This document shows positions 30,999 to 39,167 of a DNA stretch of 64,000 nucleotides, one piece after another. Within the stretch, counting starts at the first letter, position 1. Each line of letters starts with the position of its first letter. The translations under genes and the position numbers were made by a program. Origin of the DNA: Marixanthomonas ophiurae. GTDB taxonomy: Bacteria > Bacteroidota > Bacteroidia > Flavobacteriales > Flavobacteriaceae. The notes under the pieces are model-generated. The model had not been told where the DNA came from. It did no database searches and worked only from the letters and a program-made list of their open reading frames with translations. Location of the stretch: NCBI RefSeq assembly GCF_003413745.1, contig NZ_QVID01000002.1, positions 620,001 to 684,000 on the forward strand. The letters run 5' to 3'.

Positions 30999-31958
30999 AT
31001 GAAACCCAAAGAGAATATCCATAAGAAAAATAGGTCATTAATAGCAAAAGTACTTTTTGTAGTACTATGCCTTTTATGCCTTACACCACTTATAAACCCA
31101 CCAATAGCTTTGTTAATGGGAGTTGCTGTAGCACAAATTACAGGAAACCCTTTTGAAAAAATTAGTGGTAAGGCTGTAAGCTGGTTGCTTAAGTTCGCTG
31201 TTATAGGTTTGGGTTTTGGGATGAGTGTTTCTAGTGCGCTTCAAGCTGGTAAAGATGGGTTTATATTAACGGTAAGTTCTATTATTGCAACACTAACATT
31301 AGGAATCTTACTAGGAAAGCTTTTTAAAATAGATAAAAAGATTGCACAATTAATATCTTCGGGAACAGCTATTTGTGGCGGAAGTGCCATTGCGGCTATT
31401 GCTCCGGTTATCAAGGCTAATGCTAAACAAATTTCTGTTTCTATAGGGATTGTGTTTCTTTTAAATGCTTTGGCATTGTTTATTTTTCCAGTAGTGGGTC
31501 ACTTTTTTGAATTGACCCAGCATCAGTTTGGAGTTTGGAGTGCTATTGCTATTCATGATACTAGCTCGGTAGTAGGAGCAGCCAATGAGTATGGTAACGA
31601 AGCATTACAAACCGCAACAACAGTAAAACTGGCAAGAGCTTTATGGATTTTACCTATATCGGTGCTTTTTGCCGTTTATAAATCTGGAAGTGTTAAGAAA
31701 GTAAAAGTCCCATATTTTATAGGACTGTTCATTCTTGCCATAATTGTAAATACGTATGTACCGGGCATTGAAAGTGTAGCCCCTCACATTGTAACTTTGG
31801 CAAAAATAGCCTTAACGGTAACCTTGTTTTTAATAGGAACAAACCTCACATATTCTTCTCTAAAGAAGGTAGGGGTAAAACCTTTGGTTTTGGCCGTGTT
31901 AATTTGGGTGTTTATCTCGGTTGCCTCTTTGACTATTATTATGCAAACTGTTGCGTAA
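30999..31958 (+). CDS. YeiH-family putative sulfate exporter
   Basis: 319 residues with about ten membrane helices. Family marks: LLMGVAVAQITGNPFEK, WLLKFAVIGLGFGMSV, ISSGTAICGGSAIAAIAPVIKA, WSAIAIHDTSSVVGAANEYGNEAL and KLARALWILPISVLFAV. These are the conserved segments of the UPF0324/YeiH family (PF03601). YeiH-type proteins are annotated as sulfate or sulfonate exporters in the inner membrane. They are typically under a LysR regulator, and one lies directly upstream here. Complete length, own promoter. Confidence 0.9.
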   Translation: MKPKENIHKKNRSLIAKVLFVVLCLLCLTPLINPPIALLMGVAVAQITGNPFEKISGKAVSWLLKFAVIGLGFGMSVSSALQAGKDGFILTVSSIIATLTLGILLGKLFKIDKKIAQLISSGTAICGGSAIAAIAPVIKANAKQISVSIGIVFLLNALALFIFPVVGHFFELTQHQFGVWSAIAIHDTSSVVGAANEYGNEALQTATTVKLARALWILPISVLFAVYKSGSVKKVKVPYFIGLFILAIIVNTYVPGIESVAPHIVTLAKIALTVTLFLIGTNLTYSSLKKVGVKPLVLAVLIWVFISVASLTIIMQTVA

Positions 31959-31980
31959 AATAATAGGAGGGAAGCGGCTT

Positions 31981-32118
31981 TTAAAATACATCAAATACAA
32001 AACCCAATAGCCAATATAAGATAAGAAATACCACGATGGTTCCAATGCATCCACATTTGCCACCGCCTATTTTTTTTGCACCCCAGGCTGCAGCTATAAT
32101 TCTTAAGAGTTTTTTCAT
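31981..32118 (-). CDS. Small glycine/cysteine single-helix membrane protein
   Basis: 45 residues from the ATG at 32118; a longer frame to 32172 has no better start. MKKLLRIIAAAWGAKKIGGG, KCGCIGTI, then a membrane helix VVFLILYWLLGFVF. Positive N-terminus followed by a CGC pair and a C-terminal helix. No family recognised. Separate from the YtxH-like gene, since a terminator lies between them. Compact and well-formed for its size, which favours a real gene. Confidence 0.55.
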   Translation of the reverse strand: MKKLLRIIAAAWGAKKIGGGKCGCIGTIVVFLILYWLLGFVFDVF

Positions 32119-32172
32119 GGTATGTTGTTTTATATAAAGATATGGATTTTTTGATTTCGTAAAACTCAACAA

Positions 32173-32202
32173 TAAAAAAATCCCGCGTTGGAGCGGGATT
32201 GA
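32173..32202 (-). terminator. Terminator of the YtxH-like gene
   Basis: On the minus strand ATCCCGC, six-base loop, GCGGGAT and a run of seven T. Perfect seven-base stem. Confidence 0.85.
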
Positions 32203-32223
32203 TTTTAAAATGCAAAAGCAGAT

Positions 32224-32463
32224 TTATTTTTTGATATCCTCTACTTTTTCTTTTGTTGTATTCTTAAGCTGATCGTATTTTTCACTAATAGACGATTCAA
32301 CATTGCGTGCTGTATCTTTAATATTATCACCAGCTTCGTTTACTTTAGATTTTAATTTTTGTTTTTGTTCTGGAGACATTCTTTTATATTGCCACCATGC
32401 AAAAGCACTAGCTCCTATACCTACCAAAGCTGCTGCGATTCCTTTTTTCTGTCCGTTGTTCAT
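32224..32463 (-). CDS. YtxH-like stress protein
   Basis: 79 residues: a short membrane or hydrophobic helix (GIAAALVGIGASAFAWWQY), then MSPEQKQKLKSKVNEAGDNIKDTARNVESSISEKYDQLKNTTKEKVEDIKK, a long amphipathic, heptad-like helix. This is the layout of YtxH/CsbD-like general-stress proteins that sit at the membrane. Such genes are often induced by salt or envelope stress. Own terminator follows; upstream spacer of about 300 bp toward the sensor gene holds no other gene. Confidence 0.75.
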   Translation of the reverse strand: MNNGQKKGIAAALVGIGASAFAWWQYKRMSPEQKQKLKSKVNEAGDNIKDTARNVESSISEKYDQLKNTTKEKVEDIKK

Positions 32464-32770
32464 AGTCTTTATGTTTTTTTATTGTTTTATTTGAATATCT
32501 TAAAGATAGAGCAATTTTAATACCTGCAATAACCTGATGTTCACTTTAATATTTATTTATGCCTAAGTGTTAAAGAAAGAAACCTATATTAACAAATTCC
32601 CTTATTATTGATAGGTTCAAATACGGTTTATTAAAAATAACCTATAATTGATAGATAGTAAATTTTACGAATATTATATAATTCATTACCTTTCGTATAA
32701 TTATAATTGCTTTTCTGTAATATTACTTTAATAAATTAACAGTATTGCTCCCCTATACAATTTATTTAAT
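32464..32770. other. 307-bp divergent spacer, no gene seen
   Basis: Separates the YtxH-like gene (minus) from the PAS/GAF sensor (plus). Very AT-rich. Holds repeated AACCTATA and TTGATAG words around 32575-32655 (CCTATATTAAC, CCTATAATTG, GATAGG, GATAGATAG). No clear -7 box. Confidence 0.4.
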
Positions 32771-34639
32771 ATGACTAAAGCTTATTTAAACTTATTAGAT
32801 GGTACTACTGATGTAGTATGCATCTTAGATACTACAGGGGGAACTATTCAATGGTTAAATGCTAATGCAACCCAATTATTGTCATCTCATAAGAACTCCT
32901 TATTAAATAAAAAGTTTAGCTCCATTTTAAAAGAAAAAGATAAGCAAAGTTTTAGTGCCATGCTAAACCTTGATAAGAACGGTAAAGTCCCTCACAGCTT
33001 TATTGTAAACCATAGAATTAAAAGCACTATTTCTGTTGAGTTAAATTGGTCTTTTATCATTGATAGTGATAACAATGTTGTTTATGGAATTGCTAAAAAC
33101 CCGCTGGATCATGAAGTTGAAGCGCAACCTTATTATGTAGAACGGTTAGAACGTAAAATAATGGAGCAAGCAATAGACCCTTCTAAAAGTTTACAACAAC
33201 TGTTAAATAGTTATATAGAAGGATTAGAGGATATTTTTCCTTCTTTAAAAGCGTCCATATTAAAAGTAGAAAACAATAAAGTCTGGCATGTTGCTTCAAA
33301 TTCATTACCAAAAGAATTTTCTGAGACTATAAATGGAATGTCTATAGGTCCTGTAGCGGGTTCATGCGGCACGGCAGCTTACACTAAAAAAAGAGTGATT
33401 GTTTCAGATATCAAGAACAATCCGTTATGGGAAAAATATAAAATACTAGCCCTTCCTTTAGGGTTAAAAGCGTGTTGGTCTCAACCAATTTTTAATGCGG
33501 ACAATGAGGTTGTTGCAACGTTTGCTAATTACTACGGTAGTGTTAGAACGCCTTCAGACAATGAATTGAAAGTTTTTGAACGCTCCACATCTCTTATAGG
33601 TATTATTTTAGAACACCATCAAAAGAGAGTGGATTTACAATCTAATAATGAATTGTTTGAATATGTAAACTTAGCAACAAACGATGCAATTTACGATTGG
33701 AACATACAAGAAGACGACCTAAACTGGGGAATGAGCTTTTCACGTCTCTTTGGGTACACAGTTAGTAATGAAAAATATCCTTTGTCTAAATGGGAGTCAT
33801 TAGTTCATCCAGAAGACTTACAAAGTAACTTAAAATCGCTACATCATTTTTTAAATACACCATCTCAAGACCGATGGAAAGCACACTATCGCTTTAAAAG
33901 AGCAAATGGAGAATATGCATTTGTTGAGGAGAAAGGATATGCTATTCGGGATGCCAACGGAAAAGCCATACGGATGATAGGTGTATTAAGCGATGTTACA
34001 GAACGTAAAATAGCAGATGAGAAACAAGAAGAGCTTACCAATTTTTTAAAAACCTCGCAAAAAGAATACATGGACCTCTTTCATTCAAGCCCCATCCCTA
34101 TGTGGTTGTACGATGTCGAGACGTATAAATTTTTAGAAGTTAACAATGCTGCCATTCTGCATTACGGATATTCAAGAGAAGAGTTTTTATCACTTACCAT
34201 TCTAGATATTAGACCTAAAAGTGAAATAGATAAGGTTAAAAAAAGTGTGGAGCGTTTAAGAAGCAATCATTATAACAGGTTAGGAAAAGTTTTTAAACAT
34301 ATTAAAAAAAATGGAGATGTTATATTTGTAGAAGTGAGAGGCAACAAGATTGAATTTAACAATAAAAATGCCGAAGTTATACTAGCGACAGATATCACTG
34401 AAAAACTCACCTACATTGAAGCTATAGAAAATAAAAATAAGCGTCTTAAACAAATTGCTTGGGATCAATCGCACTTGGTTAGAGCACCATTATCAAGGCT
34501 TATGGGTATTATCGACCTTATAAAAAACGGAGCATTAGAAATTTCAGAGAAAGAAGAATTGCTGTCAGATATTCTTGAGTCTGCAAAAGAGATGGATAGT
34601 ACTATAAAAGAAATTTCAGATAAAACGAACAGCAATTAA
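32771..34639 (+). CDS. PAS-GAF-PAS-PAS sensor ending in a histidine phosphoacceptor helix, no ATPase domain
   Basis: 622 residues, soluble. Order: PAS (about 5-115), GAF (140-290, with VAGSCGTAAYTKKRVIVSDI), PAS (300-415, WGMSFSRLFGYTV, HPEDL, GVLSDVTERK), PAS (430-545, LFHSSPIPMWLYD, ATDITEKL), then AWDQSHLVRAPLSRLMGIIDLIK with His568, an H-box-like helix. Only 54 residues follow the histidine, and there are no N, G1 or G2 boxes of the HATPase domain. The frame closes with a normal stop and the next gene is a receiver protein. So it could be a phosphotransfer or scaffold protein phosphorylated by a partner kinase, or a truncated kinase. Confidence 0.8.
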   Translation: MTKAYLNLLDGTTDVVCILDTTGGTIQWLNANATQLLSSHKNSLLNKKFSSILKEKDKQSFSAMLNLDKNGKVPHSFIVNHRIKSTISVELNWSFIIDSDNNVVYGIAKNPLDHEVEAQPYYVERLERKIMEQAIDPSKSLQQLLNSYIEGLEDIFPSLKASILKVENNKVWHVASNSLPKEFSETINGMSIGPVAGSCGTAAYTKKRVIVSDIKNNPLWEKYKILALPLGLKACWSQPIFNADNEVVATFANYYGSVRTPSDNELKVFERSTSLIGIILEHHQKRVDLQSNNELFEYVNLATNDAIYDWNIQEDDLNWGMSFSRLFGYTVSNEKYPLSKWESLVHPEDLQSNLKSLHHFLNTPSQDRWKAHYRFKRANGEYAFVEEKGYAIRDANGKAIRMIGVLSDVTERKIADEKQEELTNFLKTSQKEYMDLFHSSPIPMWLYDVETYKFLEVNNAAILHYGYSREEFLSLTILDIRPKSEIDKVKKSVERLRSNHYNRLGKVFKHIKKNGDVIFVEVRGNKIEFNNKNAEVILATDITEKLTYIEAIENKNKRLKQIAWDQSHLVRAPLSRLMGIIDLIKNGALEISEKEELLSDILESAKEMDSTIKEISDKTNSN

Positions 34640-34688
34640 TACTTTTGCAAAGCTAAAGAGTATTAATAAAAACTAGAAGCTTTATAAA

Positions 34689-35075
34689 ATGTCACGAAAT
34701 GTTATCATAGTAGATGATGATAAGATAGTCTGCAAAGTAACTAAACGGATGTTTCAAATTTGCGGATTGTCTAATGACCCTATTATATTTAATTCAGGAA
34801 AAAAGGCACTAGCGTTTTTAAAAGAAACCAATAATGAAAAGGAAAGAAATATTATTTTTCTTGATATTAATATGCCTTTCATAAACGGATGGGAATTTAT
34901 CGATATACTGTCAAAAGAAACTACACTGCTACATACAACAATTTACCTAATTACCTCTTCTATATTTCCAGAAGACCATACGCGAGCTAGAGAAAATAAA
35001 ATCGTTGCAGATATACTTATTAAACCTATAACGTTGGCCAAAACAAAACAACTAGTGGCAGAGATAAACAAATAG
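34689..35075 (+). CDS. Single-domain response regulator (receiver only)
   Basis: 128 residues. NVIIVDDDKIVCKVTKRMF has the acidic pocket; Asp59 in IIFLDINMPFINGWEF is the phosphorylation site; YLITSSIF has the conserved Ser/Thr and LIKPITL the lysine. No output domain, as in CheY or Spo0F. It starts 49 bp after the PAS/GAF sensor and is probably co-transcribed. Together with the sensor's lone His568 it would make a small phosphorelay that still needs an ATP-using kinase encoded elsewhere. Confidence 0.9.
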   Translation: MSRNVIIVDDDKIVCKVTKRMFQICGLSNDPIIFNSGKKALAFLKETNNEKERNIIFLDINMPFINGWEFIDILSKETTLLHTTIYLITSSIFPEDHTRARENKIVADILIKPITLAKTKQLVAEINK

Positions 35076-35357
35076 GGTTATAATTTAATTTAACACTTCT
35101 AATCCCTGTACTAATAAATTTTAAACTACTTTAGCCGCATTAAAGAATCATACAGCAACTAGTCAATTAATTTCTCTCCACTTTACTTACTACACGCAGA
35201 AAGACTTTTTATACAATTAAAAAACACATAAAAACTTAAATAGCTGTGTTTTTCACTACCAATTAATTCATTAGAAAAACCAGCTTACTAACGAATTACT
35301 TTTTAACTTTCAGTGCTGTAGGGTAGTGCCGCATTAATAACAATAATATAGAATAAA

Positions 35358-35612
35358 ATGAAATCATTTAAACAAATTATAACAAACATATTTCAAACTA
35401 AAAAAGAACAGCCTACAAGTATAGAACAAGGGAACGTTAAGTTTTTTAATACTACTAAGGGCTTTGGTTTTATTACCACAACTAGTTCTAATGCAGATAT
35501 ATTTGTCCATAAAAGTGGACTAGTAGATAGAGTAAAAAAAGAAGACAAAGTGATGTTTGAAACTGAGAACAGCGCAAAAGGCTTACAAGCTATTAACGTT
35601 CGGTTGGCGTAA
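35358..35612 (+). CDS. Cold-shock-domain protein with N-terminal extension
   Basis: 84 residues: a basic 23-residue extension (MKSFKQIITNIFQTKKEQP) then the cold-shock domain GNVKFFNTTKGFGFITTTSSNADIFVHKSGLVDRVKKEDKVMFETENSAKGLQAINVRL. RNP1 is KGFGFI and RNP2 is DIFVH. CSD proteins bind single-stranded RNA and DNA as RNA chaperones. The extension is unlike that of CspA at 52597. A 282-bp leader region precedes it, with no obvious -7 box, and a terminator follows. Confidence 0.9.
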   Translation: MKSFKQIITNIFQTKKEQPTSIEQGNVKFFNTTKGFGFITTTSSNADIFVHKSGLVDRVKKEDKVMFETENSAKGLQAINVRLA

Positions 35613-35632
35613 CTAACTTCAATTAATTAACC

Positions 35633-35661
35633 ATAAAACCACCTATCTGGGTGGTTTTTTT
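35633..35661 (+). terminator. Terminator after the cold-shock gene
   Basis: AAAACCACC, short loop TATCT, GGGTGGTTTTTTT on the plus strand. Confidence 0.85.
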
Positions 35662-35740
35662 ATGGGAAATAAAAAGCCTCTAATAGATTGTTGTCTACAA
35701 GAATAATTGATAAAAATACATATATGTCTGTACTATCTAC

Positions 35741-35748
35741 TATCTTTG
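35741..35748 (+). promoter_or_regulatory. -7 box with a long leader, second cold-shock gene
   Basis: TATCTTTG, perfect TAnnTTTG, 143 bp before the ATG at 35891. A leader of about 135 nt fits cold-shock genes, whose 5' leaders act as temperature-sensitive RNA structures. Confidence 0.5.
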
Positions 35749-35890
35749 TAAAAGTTTTTAGAGAGGTATAGGGTGCTAAACCTGTCAATTATTCTCAATC
35801 AATCTTAAAAAACATACTCTTTTTTAATAATTTTTAATTGATTGAAGATACTCTTTAATTAAACTACATAATAACCTATTAAACACACGA

Positions 35891-36346
35891 ATGGCGAAGT
35901 CACAACAAACGTACGAGAAGAAAGAAAAAGAAAAAAAAAGATTAAAAAAACGAGAAGAAAAACGTAAGAAAAAAGAAGCTCGTAAAGCAGAAGCAAAAGA
36001 AAAAGGTCCAGGCATCGAATTTGCTTATGTAGACCATAATGGTAATTTAACCGATACACCTCCAGATCCTTCTCAAAAGGTAGAGGTAGAGGCAGATGAA
36101 ATTGTTGTGGGAGTTCCTAAACAAACAGAAGCAGATAAAGAAGCGTTTGATCCAGTTAGAAATGGAAAAGTTTCCTTTTTCGACCATAGTAAAGGGTTTG
36201 GATTTATTATTGATTCAGAAAATCAAGAAAAATACTTTACGCATGTAAGCGGACTAATTGATGAGATTGATGAAAATGATAACGTATCCTTTGAATTAGA
36301 AAAAGGACAACGCGGAATGAACGCAGTTCGAGTTAAGAAAAAGTAA
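35891..36346 (+). CDS. Cold-shock-domain protein with a highly basic coiled N-terminus
   Basis: 151 residues. Residues 1-40 are almost wholly Lys/Arg/Glu (EKKEKEKKRLKKREEKRKKK), a charged helix likely to bind RNA or ribosomes. A short linker (GIEFAYVDHNGNLTDTPPDPSQK) follows, and the cold-shock domain spans about 88-150: GKVSFFDHSKGFGFIIDSENQEKYFTHVSGLIDEIDENDNVSFELEKGQRGMNAVRV. RNP1 KGFGFI is intact; RNP2 is KYFTHV. This linked form is typical of Bacteroidota. Long 5' leader suggests post-transcriptional control. Confidence 0.88.
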   Translation: MAKSQQTYEKKEKEKKRLKKREEKRKKKEARKAEAKEKGPGIEFAYVDHNGNLTDTPPDPSQKVEVEADEIVVGVPKQTEADKEAFDPVRNGKVSFFDHSKGFGFIIDSENQEKYFTHVSGLIDEIDENDNVSFELEKGQRGMNAVRVKKK

Positions 36347-36435
36347 GCATAATTTCTCGCTAAAATACTTATAGGTTTATTAACTATAATAAACTTAACT
36401 TTTGACTTATTTTGTAGAAAAGTATCTATACTACT

Positions 36436-37446
36436 ATGAAAGAAGAACAAAGTAACACTACTCCATATTCCATACTAGAATTAGCAACCATCGGGGTCGA
36501 TTTTAAGCCTACCGATGTGTTTAAAAACAGCCTTACCTTAGCGCAAAAAGCTGAAACGTTTGGTTACAAACGATTTTGGCTAGCAGAGCATCACAATATG
36601 AAGAGTATAGCCAGTTCGGCTACCTCAGTACTTATTGGGCATATAGCGGGTGGTACCGAAACAATTCGTGTAGGTTCCGGCGGCATTATGCTGCCCAATC
36701 ATTCTTCTTTATTAATTTCAGAGCAATTTGGTACCTTAGGAGCGTTATATCCAGATCGTATCGATTTAGGACTAGGAAGAGCACCAGGAACCGATCAAGT
36801 CACTGCCCAAGCCATTCGGCCAGATAGAATGCAAGCAGTCTATAAGTTTCCAGAAGAACTTCGGAATATTCAACAGTATTTTTCAACAGACAATCAACAC
36901 GCAAAAGTAAGAGCGCCCATAGCCGAAGGCGTACCAATGCCTATCTATATTTTAGGTTCGAGTACCGATAGTGCCTATTTAGCTGCAAAAGAGGGGTTGC
37001 CCTATGTATTTGCAAGTCACTTTGCGCCCACACATTTATTTGAAGCGTTAAACATTTATTACAATAATTTTCAGCCATCTCCTTATCTTGAAAAACCATA
37101 TACCATTGCGTGTGCAAATGTAATTGCAGCCGATACCGATGCTGAAGCCGAAAAAATAACAACTTCATTAATTAGAATGATGGTTGGTGTGATGACAGGG
37201 AACATAGATTACGTACAACCGCCTACTGAAATGACTTCAGACTTGAAACAAATTCTTCAAAATCCAGCGTTTCAAAAAATGTTGAAATATGCTTTTATCG
37301 GAAGTAAAGAAACGGTAAAACAAGAAACTAAGGAGTTTTTAACTAAAACGGGTGTTGATGAAATTATGGTTGCCTCTCATATTTATGATCCGGAAGCACG
37401 AATTAAATCGTTTGAAATTTTTTCAGAAGTGATGAAAGAACTATAA
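36436..37446 (+). CDS. LLM-class flavin-dependent oxidoreductase
   Basis: 336 residues, cytoplasmic TIM barrel of the bacterial luciferase-like group: YSILELATIGVDFKPTDVFKNSLTLAQKAETFGYKRFWLAEHHNMKSIASSATSVLIGHIAGGTETIRVGSGGIMLPNHSSLLISEQFGTLGALYPDRIDLGLGRAPGTD. The AEHHN and SGGIMLPNH segments are the LLM signature that binds FMN. It belongs to the single-component subgroup often labelled alkanal monooxygenase-like. Substrate unknown. Own terminator at 37473-37509. Confidence 0.92.
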   Translation: MKEEQSNTTPYSILELATIGVDFKPTDVFKNSLTLAQKAETFGYKRFWLAEHHNMKSIASSATSVLIGHIAGGTETIRVGSGGIMLPNHSSLLISEQFGTLGALYPDRIDLGLGRAPGTDQVTAQAIRPDRMQAVYKFPEELRNIQQYFSTDNQHAKVRAPIAEGVPMPIYILGSSTDSAYLAAKEGLPYVFASHFAPTHLFEALNIYYNNFQPSPYLEKPYTIACANVIAADTDAEAEKITTSLIRMMVGVMTGNIDYVQPPTEMTSDLKQILQNPAFQKMLKYAFIGSKETVKQETKEFLTKTGVDEIMVASHIYDPEARIKSFEIFSEVMKEL

Positions 37447-37472
37447 TTTTTCTTTACCTATAAAACCTTACT

Positions 37473-37509
37473 AAAAAGGGTACCCTAATTATTAGGGTAC
37501 TTTTTTTTT
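37473..37509 (+). terminator. Terminator after the LLM gene
   Basis: GTACCCTAAT and ATTAGGGTAC are perfect ten-base arms (37480-37500) followed by nine T. Confidence 0.9.
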
Positions 37510-37586
37510 CTTTCAATAAAAAAAACTTCAATAAAAGTGTGATTTTTTTGCCAACTTGAACTCTAATAAAGTAAAGAAGGTTTTTA

Positions 37587-38066
37587 ATGCATACAGAACA
37601 AGCGTTTACAAGCATCATTAAAGAAAACGAAGGGATCATTTATAAGATCACCCGGTTGTATACAAATAATCAAGATGACCAAAAGGATCTGTATCAAGAA
37701 GTGGTATATAACCTTTGGAAAGGCTTTAAAACGTTTCGTGGGGATGCGAAAGTAAGCACTTGGATGTACCGCATCGCACTAAATACAGCTGTATTTTATT
37801 CAAAAAAGAAAAAGGGGTATAAGGTTCCGCTTGATGGAGTCGTGTTGGTTCAAGAAACGTATGACCCAGTTTTGGAACAACGCTTAAAGGTTTTGTATGC
37901 AAGTATCAAGCATTTAAAAGATATAGACAAAGGAATTATTTTCCTGTTTCTTGAAGGGAGAAAATATGAAGAAATAGCCAATATAACCGGTTTAACTACC
38001 AGCAATGTGGGAACCCGAATGGCTCGTATAAAAGACAAATTAAAGAAAGAAATTATAAAAGAGTAA
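37587..38066 (+). CDS. ECF-type RNA polymerase sigma factor
   Basis: 159 residues. Region 2: EGIIYKITRLYTNNQDDQKDLYQEVVYNLWKGFKTFRGDAKVSTWMYRIALNTAVFYSKKKK; region 4: LKVLYASIKHLKDIDKGIIFLFLEGRKYEEIANITGLTTSNVGTRMARIKDKLKKEI. The STWMYRIALNTA helix and the KYEEIANITGLTTSNVGTRMARIK helix-turn-helix are clear. Length is normal for an ECF factor. The next gene, 4 bp downstream, is a membrane protein whose position is typical of an anti-sigma factor. Signal unknown. Confidence 0.92.
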   Translation: MHTEQAFTSIIKENEGIIYKITRLYTNNQDDQKDLYQEVVYNLWKGFKTFRGDAKVSTWMYRIALNTAVFYSKKKKGYKVPLDGVVLVQETYDPVLEQRLKVLYASIKHLKDIDKGIIFLFLEGRKYEEIANITGLTTSNVGTRMARIKDKLKKEIIKE

Positions 38067-38070
38067 CACA

Positions 38071-38673
38071 ATGGAATTAGAAGAAATGCAAACCGTCTGG
38101 TCCCAAATGAGTGGCCAATTAGAACAACAGAAAAAATTAACCGATAAAATAATTATAGAGATGACACAACAGAAATTTAAAAACAGATTTAGTACGCTTT
38201 CGTTTTATGAAGTTTTAGGAGCGTTTATTTGCTTTGCAGCGGCAGTAGTTATAGTGCTCAACTTAGATAAAATGAATACTTGGTATTTAATGGGTTGTAG
38301 TATCCTTTCAATAATCTTTTTCTTGGTTTTACCTATTATAAGCTTACGCTCCTTATATGGAATGAAACACCTAAATCTTACTACAAACAATTACAAAGAA
38401 ACCCTTGTTGAATTTACTAAAAAGAAAAAAAGGATGCTGTTAATCCAACGTTCAGGAGCTGCTTTGAGTGCTCTGTTGATGTGGTTGGTGGTTCCTGTTT
38501 TTATGATGGCGTTTAATAATAAGGATTTCTTTCAGACTGAAAAATCTACTGGACTCTTAATTTTCTATGCAGCAACAACCATAGGAATAATCATTTTTGC
38601 TCGATGGGGATACGGTTGCTATAAAAGTATCACCGCTAGGGCAGAAGCTGACCTAAAGGAGTTAGAAGCTTAA
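38071..38673 (+). CDS. Membrane protein, putative anti-sigma partner
   Basis: 200 residues. A cytoplasmic N-terminal helix (MELEEMQTVWSQMSGQLEQQKKLTDKIIIEMTQQKFKNR) is followed by four membrane helices: YEVLGAFICFAAAVVIVLNL, WYLMGCSILSIIFFLVLPII, ALSALLMWLVVPVFMMAF and GLLIFYAATTIGIIIFARWGYG. It lies 4 bp after the sigma gene. The soluble N-terminus with LEEMQTVW is common in proteins that follow ECF sigma genes in Bacteroidota. An anti-sigma role is inferred from context only. An inverted repeat follows. Confidence 0.65.
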   Translation: MELEEMQTVWSQMSGQLEQQKKLTDKIIIEMTQQKFKNRFSTLSFYEVLGAFICFAAAVVIVLNLDKMNTWYLMGCSILSIIFFLVLPIISLRSLYGMKHLNLTTNNYKETLVEFTKKKKRMLLIQRSGAALSALLMWLVVPVFMMAFNNKDFFQTEKSTGLLIFYAATTIGIIIFARWGYGCYKSITARAEADLKELEA

Positions 38674-38687
38674 TTCTTTAGTTATTA

Positions 38688-38723
38688 TATACACCTTTAT
38701 ATAAGAACCTATAAAGGTGTATA
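38688..38723. repeat. Perfect 14-bp inverted repeat between operons
   Basis: TATACACCTTTATA and TATAAAGGTGTATA are exact reverse complements with an eight-base loop. No T run follows, so termination would be weak. It may end the sigma operon or control the VOC gene 25 bp downstream. Confidence 0.5.
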
Positions 38724-38748
38724 TTTATTATCTAAAAAGTTTGAAGTT

Positions 38749-39087
38749 ATGACAAACAACCACATCAACTATATTGAACTAAAAGCAAATGACCTTGAAC
38801 AAATAAAAAAATTCTATTCAACTTGTTTTGGGTGGAGTTTTACAGATTATGGACCAACGTACGTAGCATTTTCAGATAGTGGGCTGCAAGGTGGTTTTGA
38901 GAAAACGGATACTGAAATTATTAATGGTGCGTTGGTTGTCTTGTATCATGAAAATTTAGAGCAGATAAAAACCAAAATCATTGAATTTAAAGGAACTATT
39001 TCAAAAGATATTTTTTCTTTTCCTGGCGGAAAACGGTTTCACTTTACCGATCCTTCCGGAAATAAACTTGCCATTTGGTCAGAGTAA
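38749..39087 (+). CDS. VOC-family (glyoxalase-like) protein
   Basis: 112 residues: INYIELKANDLEQIKKFYSTCFGWSFTDYGPTYVAFSDSGLQGGFEK, then VVLYHENLEQIKTKIIEFKGTISKDIFSFPGGKRFHFTDPSGNKLAIWSE. The FYSTCFGW helix and the HFTDPSGNKLAIW strand are standard for the vicinal oxygen chelate fold. These proteins range from glyoxalase I to antibiotic-binding and dioxygenase types; the metal ligands here are incomplete, so a small-molecule isomerase is not assured. Monocistronic. Confidence 0.88.
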   Translation: MTNNHINYIELKANDLEQIKKFYSTCFGWSFTDYGPTYVAFSDSGLQGGFEKTDTEIINGALVVLYHENLEQIKTKIIEFKGTISKDIFSFPGGKRFHFTDPSGNKLAIWSE

Positions 39088-39114
39088 TAAGCTCTAAATA
39101 AAACATAACTTGAT

Positions 39115-39140
39115 CCCTGAGCGGAGCTGAAGGGATAGTT
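39115..39140. repeat. Isolated member of the CTGAGC...GAAGG dispersed repeat
   Basis: GATCCCTGAGCGGAGCTGAAGGGAT resembles the CTGAGC...GTCGAAG inserts of 5564-9298. ATCCCT and AGGGAT form inverted ends (symmetrical). A short hairpin is possible here. Confidence 0.5.
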
Positions 39141-39167
39141 TTTCAATTTTTTATTTTAACTTTAAAA

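Noticed and set aside
31991-32215. Alternative 74-codon frame over the small minus-strand membrane protein.
   Set aside because: No hydrophobic profile and it crosses the terminator; the 45-residue frame is better formed.
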